This document shows positions 15,736 through 24,671 of a DNA stretch of 39,809 bases, piece after piece. The translations under genes and the position numbers were made by a program. Location of the stretch: positions 1 through 39,809 of the forward strand of contig JAISCE010000020.1 in assembly GCA_031265765.1 (NCBI GenBank), read 5' to 3'. The stretch is from Azoarcus sp. (GTDB lineage Bacteria; Pseudomonadota; Gammaproteobacteria; Burkholderiales; Rhodocyclaceae). Positions within the stretch are counted from its first letter, which is position 1. Every line of letters begins with the position of its first letter. The notes under the pieces were generated by a model. That model was not told the DNA's origin. It did not search any database and saw nothing but the letters and a program-made list of their open reading frames with translations.

Positions 15736-18597
15736 CTACTTACCAGCACACGCGCTTATATAACAAGTTGAGGTTGAATGTGATGACCATTTTTTTTCAC
15801 CATTTTTTGCATATACAACAAGCTCACCATTATCTTCCAATGTGACTCTGTCGCCACTTGTACGTGGTATTGTATCCCATTTGAGCGCCCAAACAATCTG
15901 ACCACTACTGTCGTAGCAGCGTGCATTTCTATCCTGTCCCAACACTAACTTGAATCTACTATTTTCAGACACCAACTGCTGACCCGTTTTTACGGTATAA
16001 GGGAGAAAGTTCTCTCCAAAGTTTAGTGTCGAACCAGATTGTAGCCATTCGACAGTTTCAATTCGGAACCCCAACTTACCAGGGTGACCAGCATAAAAAG
16101 CACCTCCTATCAATATCCTGGTAACGTCTATTAAATCAAGCCTTTTATTTCCAACTCCACCTTCTAACTGATTTTTTACATCCCTGAAAAGGCCGATATA
16201 GCTACCATCTGCAGTTTTGCTAAGGTTCAATAGCCATTTCTCACCAGATGGCCATTTCTCCCAGAGTGTCACTTGCAGGGGAGCACGCAGCCCCCCCCAA
16301 CCAAGAATGTCATTAATCCTTACACGTATGCCACTTCGAGTGGAAAGCATAGTCTGCGGCGTTATCGCCAACCAGGGGAAAATCCAAATATTGCCTATTT
16401 CTTTGAACTCACTTTTCACTGTAACTGCGCATGTACCATTTTGTTGATAAATCTCTGTCAAAGCTTTACTAGAAGCCAACTTGCTCCATGTACCACAGAA
16501 AGATTTAGCAACCGGTGGATAAACCCGCAAGGCTACCCGTACTGTATCGGACTTATTGCCTGAATAAGCATTAATCGTAGCGTAGCTACCACCAGCAAGC
16601 GATGAGCCAACAGTAAAATGACAGGAATATTGATCATCTTGCCAACCTTCATAACTTACATCAAGACTGGGCCCCGGTACACATTGAAATTTGTAAGCTT
16701 TACTGTTGGTGGAATTACCATCATGAGCGCGCACGGCAAGCTCCATAACCTGTCCAGCTTCGACTATAACCTCGGAAAGCGATTGATGATTTCTAGAAAG
16801 AATTTCTCGGCCAGCGACTTTCACACGCGCCTCTAACCATAGAGGATTTTTTGGTAAAGAAATAGATTTAGGCAAAGTCACAGGCATAACCGCTGAAGGC
16901 AGCGCTCTAATATTTGAAACTAACAGCGGCATTTTTTCTGAATCTGTATTTGGCAATGTTACCTCACGGCCAAAAATATCGCGCACAGTAATGCTTGGCA
17001 GATTGAGCACATTGGAATTACCCCCCCAAGTAACAGCAACTATAGATGCATCTGCACGGCGAAAATAAACAGTGCGCCCCTGAGCGCCATGCTTTTCGAC
17101 ACCTACAATGGATGCACCGTTCAAATGTCTAGTTAGCAGAGCAAGGGCAAAATACGCCGGGCGAGGAGAAGCATCACAACGGGTTATACCCCATATTTGA
17201 TATTTCTTTTGCCCCTGTGCTTCTTGTTGTTCTATAGGGGGAATTCCGATACCGTTAATACATTTCCAATTAGTAAAATTCTGTTTCTTCCCTCCAATAT
17301 AATATGGCATTGCATTTTCAACAAGATACGGCCAAAAAAAGTAGAAAACACGTTCATATCCACTTGCGAATCCCGTGACATAAGTCCTAACAAGATATTG
17401 CGCCTGTAAAATCTCGAATTCTCTATTACCATCCTCACCAGTAAAGAATCTATAACCAGTTTCAGTAAGCCAACCTGGACGGTCATTTATCATATATTGA
17501 CGTTCAATTTCCGCAAAATTCCTGCTGTAAAAGGTATCGAAAAGCGTCAACTCGAGCTTTTTTCCATACGCTTCTTTTCTATCACGGTAGTAATGAGCAT
17601 TACGCAGGTCAAAAAAATTTGCGACATTATTAGCAAAAGTTTCTTCTTGAAATAGCAAAGATTGATGATCATCAACACCAAGAAAAGGGTCACCAGCAGC
17701 GAGTGAACCAAGAAGGATTTTTATTTTTGGATCAACAGATTTAACACCGGCGCTAAATGCTTTGAGACCACTTGCATATTGAAAAGGATAACCGTCAAAA
17801 TACGTATGAAGGTTTTGCTCGTTCCAATATTCGACACTACGGGCCTTTCTACCTAAACCAAGTGCATACTGACGACCGAATTCAAATACTTTAGCATAAT
17901 CCAATGGTGGAGCCGCTTTGTGGTCCATTTTCAATTCTGGATATATCCAAAAAGGTGCTGCATCAACTATTTGTACAAGATCAAGACCTTTTGCTAAAGC
18001 TTTATCTGCCATACTGCTAAATATCCCCCAATTGATAGGAGTGTTTTCATTTTTTTGCAGTTTCCACCATCCCATGCGGTCGCGCACGCTCCGGATCCCG
18101 GCAAGTTTCATCATATCAAATGATCGATCAGCAAGGATAGATGGATCCTGGCTGTACTCGCCACCGAATTTCCAGCTAACCCCAGCGTCCATTCCAAAGC
18201 GTTCTTCCTGCGGAGGATCACCGTCTGGTAAAACGACCAAAGAACTTTTCCACAAGAACTGCGTTTCAGAATAAAGCTCTAGATCATAATAACCGACAGA
18301 CAATCCATTTGCAGTGATAATTAACGATGAGTCAGTATCGTCAAGCTGCGAAATTTTTTTCACTATCTCCCCTTTCAGGTTGCGAAAAACAAAATTATAT
18401 ATGCTTTTTTTGCCGTCTGAGTTGATCTTGAAATGCCAAGTGGCACTTTCAACACAGGTAATTACTTTAGTGTTGCGCTCAATTGTATTAATAAGTATAA
18501 CTTCGTCGGCAAGTGCCATTTGTTGAATACATAACATATACAAGGCAAGCGCAAGCACAACGATTCTATGTAAATCATATCTAACGCATGGATTCAT
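15736..18597 (-). CDS. Secreted clan-A-like glycoside hydrolase with C-terminal bulb-type (B-lectin) domain
   Basis: This is a 953-residue protein. A signal peptide (HRIVVLALALYMLCIQQMAL, cleaved near ADEV) directs export. A beta-rich N-terminal domain of about 130 residues precedes a TIM-barrel region similar to GH39/GH5-like enzymes. The expected acid/base is Glu260 in YWNEQNLH and the nucleophile is Glu379 in WLTETGYR, both at strand ends as in clan GH-A. After ~residue 560 come beta-sandwich segments. The last ~90 residues (QLVSENSRFKLVLGQDRNAR, DSSGQIVWALKWD, LEDNGELVVYAKNGEKKW) match the mannose-binding bulb lectin fold, though the QxDxNxVxY sites are degenerate. No PEP-CTERM or membrane anchor is present. 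A role in trimming or releasing the locus polysaccharide is inferred from context. The ATG at 18597 has GGGGGG 8 nt upstream. Confidence 0.8.
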   Translation of the reverse strand: MNPCVRYDLHRIVVLALALYMLCIQQMALADEVILINTIERNTKVITCVESATWHFKINSDGKKSIYNFVFRNLKGEIVKKISQLDDTDSSLIITANGLSVGYYDLELYSETQFLWKSSLVVLPDGDPPQEERFGMDAGVSWKFGGEYSQDPSILADRSFDMMKLAGIRSVRDRMGWWKLQKNENTPINWGIFSSMADKALAKGLDLVQIVDAAPFWIYPELKMDHKAAPPLDYAKVFEFGRQYALGLGRKARSVEYWNEQNLHTYFDGYPFQYASGLKAFSAGVKSVDPKIKILLGSLAAGDPFLGVDDHQSLLFQEETFANNVANFFDLRNAHYYRDRKEAYGKKLELTLFDTFYSRNFAEIERQYMINDRPGWLTETGYRFFTGEDGNREFEILQAQYLVRTYVTGFASGYERVFYFFWPYLVENAMPYYIGGKKQNFTNWKCINGIGIPPIEQQEAQGQKKYQIWGITRCDASPRPAYFALALLTRHLNGASIVGVEKHGAQGRTVYFRRADASIVAVTWGGNSNVLNLPSITVRDIFGREVTLPNTDSEKMPLLVSNIRALPSAVMPVTLPKSISLPKNPLWLEARVKVAGREILSRNHQSLSEVIVEAGQVMELAVRAHDGNSTNSKAYKFQCVPGPSLDVSYEGWQDDQYSCHFTVGSSLAGGSYATINAYSGNKSDTVRVALRVYPPVAKSFCGTWSKLASSKALTEIYQQNGTCAVTVKSEFKEIGNIWIFPWLAITPQTMLSTRSGIRVRINDILGWGGLRAPLQVTLWEKWPSGEKWLLNLSKTADGSYIGLFRDVKNQLEGGVGNKRLDLIDVTRILIGGAFYAGHPGKLGFRIETVEWLQSGSTLNFGENFLPYTVKTGQQLVSENSRFKLVLGQDRNARCYDSSGQIVWALKWDTIPRTSGDRVTLEDNGELVVYAKNGEKKWSSHSTSTCYISACAGK

Positions 18598-18632
18598 ATC
18601 ATTCACCCCCCAATAGGTAAAGTAAAGGTCTG

Positions 18633-18645
18633 TGACCTGCCCCCA
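18633..18645 (+). repeat. Solitary IS-type terminus (TGACCTGCCCCCA)
   Basis: These 13 bases are identical to the terminus of the IS3-family element at 39214-39226 and start with the TG expected of IS3 inverted repeats. The following ~65 bases up to the wzy stop at 18712 (AAATGGAGTAGCAGATG onward) are non-coding and could be left-end IS sequence. No transposase frame remains. It lies between the polymerase and hydrolase genes, inside the island. Confidence 0.5.
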
Positions 18646-18711
18646 AATGGAGTAGCAGATGATAGTAGAGTCTGCTCATGCCTGACACTCCAGATTTTCC
18701 GGAAAAACACC

Positions 18712-19968
18712 TCATCTCTTGCTTTGCATTGATCTCATGCAAACATAACCAAGCAATATTCCTAGAAAAAATGATGACCCAGGCAACTCAAAACCAGTTT
18801 CCATTGAGCCATAAATCGCTATAAATACAGATAAAGTTGGTATCAAATAGCTTTCTGTACATTTAACCCTTGCGGCTTGTACAAGTACAACGGAAAATAA
18901 TATGATAGGAATTACACCTCCTATCAGGAAAGCGTATACAGCCCAATTATCACAAAACCCGCCACCTAAATGACTCCATGGGTCAAACATAATTTGCGAA
19001 CCACCAACTGCCCCCAATCCCCCGCCCAACAAATATGACTTATTGCTCGCAAAGGCATGCGGCCAAGTATCCATTATTCTAATCGCGAAAGAAGCAAAGG
19101 GAGAATTTAAAAGATTTTTTATATAGCCCGAGTATGACACTGAACCAAAAGAAAGAATAAATGGCAACCCCACTCCAAGGGCAACAAATATAGTTGTTGC
19201 ACAAACAATAATTTTTTCCCATACATACGGCAAAAACCTAAATATATCACACAAAGAAATTATTATTAAAGCCAGCAAAATGCTTCTTATACCAGTCAAC
19301 CAAATCGCTATAAATGTCATTATTAGCAGCAGTAATTTTGCAAAAGACCACTTCGCATAAGAACATGAATATAATAAATAAAATATAATAGAATACGATG
19401 CTGCCGGATTAGGAGCCAAACTAAACCCATGATGACGCATACGTTCCCCCAAGACTTGCGCCGTCTTTCCAATTGCTTTTTCGTGTCCCCCAACATTGAT
19501 TACCATATTCCTCCAAGGAAAACCCAAAGTGCTATCGACGACTAACCCAACAAAAATCAAGAAAGATACAATATAAAATACCCTCCTCCAATGAATCGCG
19601 CATTCGGTAAAATCTCTCGAATACGCAACACCCAATATAAAGAGAAGAAGTATTTTTACTGCAAAAAGAACCTGAATAATACTCTCAGTAAACACTGAAT
19701 AGAAGAATAAAAATCCAAAATAAATCCACAACAATATACCGTTCGCATTAACTTTACAGCCTGTCAGAAACCTTAAAACAGGTCTCATAATCATTATTAT
19801 AACAAGCGGGTCTCTGATATAAATCAAAAAACCCATACCGATAAGCGAGAGCAGCCAGCGTAGCAGCCCCTCAAAAACATAACTACACGCACATACTAAT
19901 AACGCTATTCTTATCCACAGTGGGAAAGGGTCTTTGAAATATTTATTCTTATAATCAAATATATACAT
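18712..19968 (-). CDS. wzy: O-antigen/exopolysaccharide polymerase (Wzy/WaaL-like)
   Basis: This 418-residue protein is almost entirely hydrophobic, with roughly ten to eleven membrane segments and one larger periplasmic loop (about residues 150-195: MVINVGGHEKAIGKTAQVLG then ERMRHHGFSLAPNPAA). It ends in short charged residues. This layout, together with a cytoplasmic-side SKLLLLIMTF-like block and WLTGIRSILLALI, is that of the Wzy_C/O-antigen ligase superfamily, which polymerises undecaprenyl-linked repeat units at the periplasmic face. Polymerase rather than ligase is chosen because a flippase and several GTs lie in the same cluster. Sequence conservation in this family is low, so the assignment rests on topology and context. 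No Shine-Dalgarno is seen before ATG 19968. The 260-nt AT-rich gap upstream holds no recognisable gene. Confidence 0.82.
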   Translation of the reverse strand: MYIFDYKNKYFKDPFPLWIRIALLVCACSYVFEGLLRWLLSLIGMGFLIYIRDPLVIIMIMRPVLRFLTGCKVNANGILLWIYFGFLFFYSVFTESIIQVLFAVKILLLFILGVAYSRDFTECAIHWRRVFYIVSFLIFVGLVVDSTLGFPWRNMVINVGGHEKAIGKTAQVLGERMRHHGFSLAPNPAASYSIIFYLLYSCSYAKWSFAKLLLLIMTFIAIWLTGIRSILLALIIISLCDIFRFLPYVWEKIIVCATTIFVALGVGLPFILSFGSVSYSGYIKNLLNSPFASFAIRIMDTWPHAFASNKSYLLGGGLGAVGGSQIMFDPWSHLGGGFCDNWAVYAFLIGGVIPIILFSVVLVQAARVKCTESYLIPTLSVFIAIYGSMETGFELPGSSFFLGILLGYVCMRSMQSKR

Positions 19969-20228
19969 ATTATTTATAGTAGGGCAGCTTCAACGTCAAA
20001 GCGCAACACGTTGATGCCGACTATCCTATTAACCTGGCAATATAATATCGAACATGATGAGTTTACAAAACACTGTTATTTATTAACCCGGCAATCAACT
20101 ACAATATAAAGAGGCGTATTGAACATTGGCATGTTTGAAATAGGAGATGACCACTCCGCCTGGCTCTCAAAAAGTAGTTACACAGTTTAATTTACAGACT
20201 CAGTTTGATCCGCCCAGCCTAAAATTCA

Positions 20229-21104
20229 TCAACGGAAAACGGCATAATAGTGTCCTTTTCTGAACGTCCACCCCAACATCCCCTCTAATCTCCCCACAAA
20301 TCCCCATCCTCCATCTAAGATTTCATACTCTGGATGACGAATACCTTTAGTAGCGCCACCAATCAATGTTTTTAATTTCCACCAAAATGGATAATTATGC
20401 TGGCGCGCCACCCAACCTAGACCACGACTATAAGCAAGAAGTTTTTGCCGCCTTTCAGCTTTATTTAGGCCATATGTTTCAGTAACACCACCCAAAGCAA
20501 TCGAATTTGGCAACCACAGGAATTCATGCGCAAGTGATGGACTCTCGGCAAGAGCGCGCAGAAGCAAATCGGCAGCCTCACCGGATTGCCAAGGCGTACT
20601 AGCTCCTGTACCAATACTTGGATCGAAACCACCAAGTCGTGCAAAATCACTGCGGCAGACCAGCAACCCCATTTCTATAACTTTCCATACAGTGAATTTG
20701 TTCAGCAAAGAACTAGGTGGAGGAATGACGAATTTTGAACCTTCTTCATCAATTACCGTCATCCCTCCGAAGCGAAATTTTATGGGCGCAACCGCCGAAC
20801 GCATATGCGAGACAACTCCATCAGGAAACCAAGTTGTGTCGTTAGGAAATTGCAAAACAAAATCACCTTCCGGCAATGTTTGAACACCGACATTCCGCCC
20901 AAGCGCTGCGCCTCTATCAGATGTAGTAACAGTTATAGGCAACAAATTAAAGCTACCCACTAGATCTTGAACTTGGTCAACATTTCTTTGCGTAACAATA
21001 ACAATCTGATCGCCAAGAATAAGCTGACCTATCAAAGAAGTCAGTAATTTATTAAGTGCTTGGACTCTACCCAAGGTGGTAACAACAAAGCCAATATTGC
21101 GCAT
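20229..21104 (-). CDS. Family 2 glycosyltransferase
   Basis: This 291-residue GT-A enzyme begins MRNIGFVVTTLGRVQALNKL, followed by DQIVIVTQRNVDQVQ, RGAALGRNVGV and FVLQFPNDTTWFP (a ND in place of the usual DxD-type metal site). Later motifs are LLVCRSDFARLGGFDPSIGT and GEAADLLLRAL at the acceptor side. The donor and acceptor sugars are unknown. The start at 21104 is favoured because TGAGG, which includes the LicD stop codon, lies 5 nt upstream; an in-frame start at 21140 would overlap licD. It is the last gene of a tightly packed run from the exosortase gene; a 260-nt gap separates it from wzy. Confidence 0.85.
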   Translation of the reverse strand: MRNIGFVVTTLGRVQALNKLLTSLIGQLILGDQIVIVTQRNVDQVQDLVGSFNLLPITVTTSDRGAALGRNVGVQTLPEGDFVLQFPNDTTWFPDGVVSHMRSAVAPIKFRFGGMTVIDEEGSKFVIPPPSSLLNKFTVWKVIEMGLLVCRSDFARLGGFDPSIGTGASTPWQSGEAADLLLRALAESPSLAHEFLWLPNSIALGGVTETYGLNKAERRQKLLAYSRGLGWVARQHNYPFWWKLKTLIGGATKGIRHPEYEILDGGWGFVGRLEGMLGWTFRKGHYYAVFR

Positions 21105-21111
21105 TTTAACC

Positions 21112-21957
21112 TCATTTATGGATATAAGGAGAGAGATCAATACGCAATATCGCGTGGTGAGAGTAACGTTTATCAGGCGGCGGAGGTATCATATAATCAC
21201 CATAGATTCCTTTAAGATACTCATCATATCTCGCCGGAGCATTAACTTCAAATGTTTCAAACTTAAGTTTTATTGACTCATCAAACAGATGTTTTCTGCA
21301 AATTTCTTTATATCCCCATGCACCAACAAAATTACCTATGTAACTTGCATTACCAAATTTTTTAATCTTAAGAATCATCGTAATCAAAAAATTAAGCATA
21401 GCTGAAGAAATTGGAATAAACTTATGAATTAGCCACTTAAATTTTCGTTTAATCAAATTTTTAGGTATTGGGAATCCTCCTGATTTGATAGCACATAAAA
21501 TAATTAGTCTTCTTATTATGTTGAAATGTATTTTCCGCAAAAATGGAGTGGTAAAGGTTGCATCTAATGGGAAAATATCAACCCAGAGCCCGCGTGTAAA
21601 TTCATTTATAAAATTTTCTGTCACCGTAGTTTGCGTATCATAAGATTTTGCGAACTGATAAAAATAACCTTCATCATTACCGGTATGGCAAATTTTATAG
21701 CGCCCATTAGTTTTATCGCAGAACTTATCGGCAAGTTCAAGTAACCGATCATAGTCTGGGCGTGGTATCCCAATATCAATATCGTCGTCCCAAGGAATGA
21801 AACCTTCATGCCTGACAGCGCCAATGAGTGTACCGCCTATAATGTAGTATCTTATATTATTGTATTCACAAAACTGATGCAAAGCATAAAAATTTTGTAA
21901 AATATTTTGCTGAATCTCTATTAGAGACGGTGAAGAATTTGATATGTTTGTTGGCAT
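21112..21957 (-). CDS. licD: LicD-family phosphotransferase
   Basis: This 281-residue protein has the LicD nucleotidyltransferase-fold signature GGTLIGAVRHEGFIPWDDDI then DIGIPRPDYDRLL at about residues 41-70. LicD enzymes move a phospho-alcohol (phosphocholine in Haemophilus and pneumococcus; phosphoribitol or phosphoglycerol in fukutin-like relatives) from a CDP-activated donor onto a sugar. The next gene upstream encodes a cytidylyltransferase/dehydrogenase fusion that could make the donor. The ATG at 21957 has AAGGGA 9 nt upstream and is preferred to the in-frame TTG at 21993. Strong AT bias and many Ile/Lys/Asn codons set it apart from backbone genes. No membrane segment is obvious, so it probably acts in the cytoplasm on lipid-linked sugars. 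Confidence 0.92.
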   Translation of the reverse strand: MPTNISNSSPSLIEIQQNILQNFYALHQFCEYNNIRYYIIGGTLIGAVRHEGFIPWDDDIDIGIPRPDYDRLLELADKFCDKTNGRYKICHTGNDEGYFYQFAKSYDTQTTVTENFINEFTRGLWVDIFPLDATFTTPFLRKIHFNIIRRLIILCAIKSGGFPIPKNLIKRKFKWLIHKFIPISSAMLNFLITMILKIKKFGNASYIGNFVGAWGYKEICRKHLFDESIKLKFETFEVNAPARYDEYLKGIYGDYMIPPPPDKRYSHHAILRIDLSPYIHK

Positions 21958-22014
21958 GCTTTTATTCCCTTCAGGCTGCAATAGCATTTTCAAAAATACT
22001 CAATAAAAATAAAG

Positions 22015-23352
22015 TTAACCAAAATACTCCGAGTTAGCACGTGCTGTTTCAATGATACCGGCTATGGCTATAGATTCTTCGGGACGGAGCTTGAAAGATT
22101 CCAGAACTCCATTACGAATCATCCACACGAATTCGGCTAATTCATAGCGCAGGCCGTCACCATCGAATTTGTAGTAATAACGCTTGTTCTGCCGGCTGTC
22201 TTCAAAGCGTGTTTCAAAATATTCTGTCAACCACCAAGGAGCAGGGACATAAACATAACCTTTTTCACCTGCAACGATCAGTTCCCCCTCGGCTTTTACC
22301 CCGATGCCAGTGCGCGCAGAGGCAACACTGTGTAGGTAGCTAAGGTCGATGCGAGAGAAAATCTCAACCTCATCCCCTTCGCGTTTGAGTGAGTGAGTGC
22401 AGATACGCGAATAATCGGTGCCAACCAATTTCACTGCGGCAAGCAATGGGTAAGTAGCCAACTCCGAAATGCTGCCACCATCCAGACCTTCGAGTTCTCG
22501 ACCAACGTTCACCAGCTTGGTAAAGGTAGCATCCACCGAACGGATACGACCGATAAAACCCATGCGAGCCACAGCTACCATGCGCTGAAAACCAGGAGAA
22601 AAGGCTGTTTTTACCGCTTCGAGTAAAACTACTCCGCGCGCTTTAGCCAAACTGAAAAGTTCCTCCGTCTCAGCCTTGGTGAGCGTCATCGGTTTTTCGC
22701 ACAAAACATGAACCCCTGCTTCAATAGCTCGCTTAGCGTAATCAAAGTGAGTAGTATGTGGGGAGGCAATGTAAATCGCCTGGACATTCGAGAGCAACTC
22801 TTCGTAAGTCGTCACGGCAGTCTCCAACTCCAAGCGCTGGACAAATGCTTGGGTCGACTCAAACCGCCTAGAGTAAACGGCTTCGATGGAAACTCCGGAA
22901 ACAAAACGCGCTTCGGCAACAAAACGGGCTGCGATGCGCCCAGAGCCAACGACACCGAGTTTGATTACTCCGCTTTCATTGCGTAGTTGGGTAGACGAGA
23001 CCCCCTTGGTACGCTCCAAATAAACCACTTTACAATAGTCGTTTAGATAGTCGAATTTGCTTACCCAGTCAGAGCCAATAGCAAAAATGTCTACACGGTA
23101 TTTTTGAATGTCGTTAACTTTCTGCCCTTCATACTCTTCGATGATAACTTCGTCCGCCAAGCCGGAACTTCGCACGTTCTGGATGCGCTCCATCAACGGC
23201 TGCATCACATTGAGCTTACCCCTGGCATCATCGAAATTTTCAGTGGTGACTGCAACGATCAAGCGATCACCAAGTGCTTTGGCTCGCTCCAGCAGGCGGC
23301 GATGCCCTTCATGGAATAAATCAAATGTGCCGTAGGTAATAACAGTCGTCAT
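22015..23352 (-). CDS. Cytidylyltransferase (TagD-like)/Gfo-Idh-MocA oxidoreductase fusion
   Basis: This is a two-domain protein of 445 residues. Residues 1-127 are a TagD/GCT-type nucleotidyltransferase with GTFDLFHEGH (residues 8-17, the HxGH motif) and RTKGVSSTQLR (114-124, equivalent to RTxGISTT). Residues 130-445 are a Gfo/Idh/MocA dehydrogenase with NAD(P)-binding GVVGSGRIA (133-141) and the catalytic-Lys motif CEKPM (218-222). The first domain would form a CDP-alditol from an alditol phosphate. The second would oxidise or reduce a sugar or polyol. A plausible reading is that the two steps make and activate the group that LicD, 57 nt downstream, transfers. The starting compound (glycerol, ribitol or another polyol phosphate) cannot be read from sequence. 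It sits 6 nt after the flippase gene. Confidence 0.9.
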   Translation of the reverse strand: MTTVITYGTFDLFHEGHRRLLERAKALGDRLIVAVTTENFDDARGKLNVMQPLMERIQNVRSSGLADEVIIEEYEGQKVNDIQKYRVDIFAIGSDWVSKFDYLNDYCKVVYLERTKGVSSTQLRNESGVIKLGVVGSGRIAARFVAEARFVSGVSIEAVYSRRFESTQAFVQRLELETAVTTYEELLSNVQAIYIASPHTTHFDYAKRAIEAGVHVLCEKPMTLTKAETEELFSLAKARGVVLLEAVKTAFSPGFQRMVAVARMGFIGRIRSVDATFTKLVNVGRELEGLDGGSISELATYPLLAAVKLVGTDYSRICTHSLKREGDEVEIFSRIDLSYLHSVASARTGIGVKAEGELIVAGEKGYVYVPAPWWLTEYFETRFEDSRQNKRYYYKFDGDGLRYELAEFVWMIRNGVLESFKLRPEESIAIAGIIETARANSEYFG

Positions 23353-23358
23353 GATTCG

Positions 23359-24651
23359 TTACTTGCCGCCAGTCTGGATTAGAGTCGTCTGACTTGGCAC
23401 AGACTTAAATGGTGCCGAAACCAGCTTTTTAAAATACGGAATCGCATATTTAATACGATATAAAAATACGCAGATTTCGGCTATAAGGACTGTCGACACA
23501 ACAGCGACCGCCGAAAACAGGCCCATAGAATACAAAACGATCATGGCAATGATTTGTATACCTCCGGCGAGAAGAACGCTACGATTAGCCGCTGTCGCAT
23601 TACCCATGGCACCCAAGAATGGATAACCCAAAAGAATTGAAGGAATGGCTACCGCAAGCGCAAGCATAAAAAACAAAAATACGCTCACACTGTCTGTATA
23701 CGCTTTTCCGAAAATCAGTTCGATCAACCAGCTGCCGGAAAGCAGGCCTATCACGATTCCAGTAAATGCCACTAATAGTGCAACCTTAAAGATTTTTTTG
23801 AAAAAGAACACATCCCTGTACCTTGCCATATGGGGGTACAGTACCGCAGTCAAAGGGGCATACACCGCGAGCGCAGCACGATAAAACTGTTCTGCAACAG
23901 AATATGTGGCAACTTGGGCAGGGGTCGAGAATGTGCCAAGAAAAAACACAGCGCCGGCTCCATAGGCAGCGGCAGCTATTCGTGACCAAAAATATTCGGT
24001 GGAGGATTTAAACACATCGCGGGCATAGCGGATGCTTGACCATTTTGGCCATACCCCGACTTTGTGAACGAAATGAAGCCCTAACCCCGCAGCCAGTAGA
24101 TGCGTTATTCCATTGAAGAAAGCAGCGTATTCCAGATCATCCTGGTTTTTTACAAAGATCAGCGTTAGGAAAACATATGATAACCGGGATGCAACAATGC
24201 AGACGGTTATTTTCCACATTCGTTCCAGCCCCTGGAACAGCCAAATCGGTTGCAATGTCATTCCAATGACTGAAAGCGACAATATCCAGAAATAAACTTT
24301 ATTATCTGCATAATCCTGATTCAGAGATGGATATAGAAAAAGAAATAATACAGCAAAAATGCAAATTAGTATTTTACAGATATATACTGCTCCAACAATT
24401 TTCCGAATTTCCAACATATCCCCATCAGCGCGAGCTATTTTATAAACAGCGGAAAGGCTAAAGCCATAATCGGTAAGAATGGCGGCAATCTGGATAAATG
24501 AAAGGCCAAAAGCATACAGCCCGTAATTTTCCATACCCAATGTGCGCGCAAGATAAGGGGTGAGCAACAATGGCATTAACGCCAGTGCAAGCTGACTTAC
24601 CAACATTGCACCGGCATTGCCGGAAATTTTCTTCAGAGCCGTATCTTTCAT
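23359..24651 (-). CDS. wzx: Wzx-type polysaccharide flippase
   Basis: This 430-residue integral membrane protein of the MATE/PST superfamily has about twelve predicted membrane segments. The N-terminus ISGNAGAMLVSQLALALMPL then LLTPYLARTLGMENYGLYAF is the typical Polysacc_synt pattern. It continues with a basic cytoplasmic loop and FFLGTFSTPAQVATYSVAEQ in the middle, another frequent Wzx motif. It would move undecaprenyl-PP-linked repeat units across the inner membrane to the Wzy polymerase encoded at 18712-19968. It starts 20 nt downstream of epsI and ends 6 nt before the fusion gene, so all three are probably on one transcript. Confidence 0.93.
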   Translation of the reverse strand: MKDTALKKISGNAGAMLVSQLALALMPLLLTPYLARTLGMENYGLYAFGLSFIQIAAILTDYGFSLSAVYKIARADGDMLEIRKIVGAVYICKILICIFAVLFLFLYPSLNQDYADNKVYFWILSLSVIGMTLQPIWLFQGLERMWKITVCIVASRLSYVFLTLIFVKNQDDLEYAAFFNGITHLLAAGLGLHFVHKVGVWPKWSSIRYARDVFKSSTEYFWSRIAAAAYGAGAVFFLGTFSTPAQVATYSVAEQFYRAALAVYAPLTAVLYPHMARYRDVFFFKKIFKVALLVAFTGIVIGLLSGSWLIELIFGKAYTDSVSVFLFFMLALAVAIPSILLGYPFLGAMGNATAANRSVLLAGGIQIIAMIVLYSMGLFSAVAVVSTVLIAEICVFLYRIKYAIPYFKKLVSAPFKSVPSQTTLIQTGGK

Positions 24652-24671
24652 ATAAAACTATTATAAACAGA

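Noticed and set aside
20150-20209. Short plus-strand frame MFEIGDDHSAWLSKSSYTV in the wzy/GT2 gap
   Set aside because: Could be a gene remnant, but it is too short and has no recognisable family or initiation signal.
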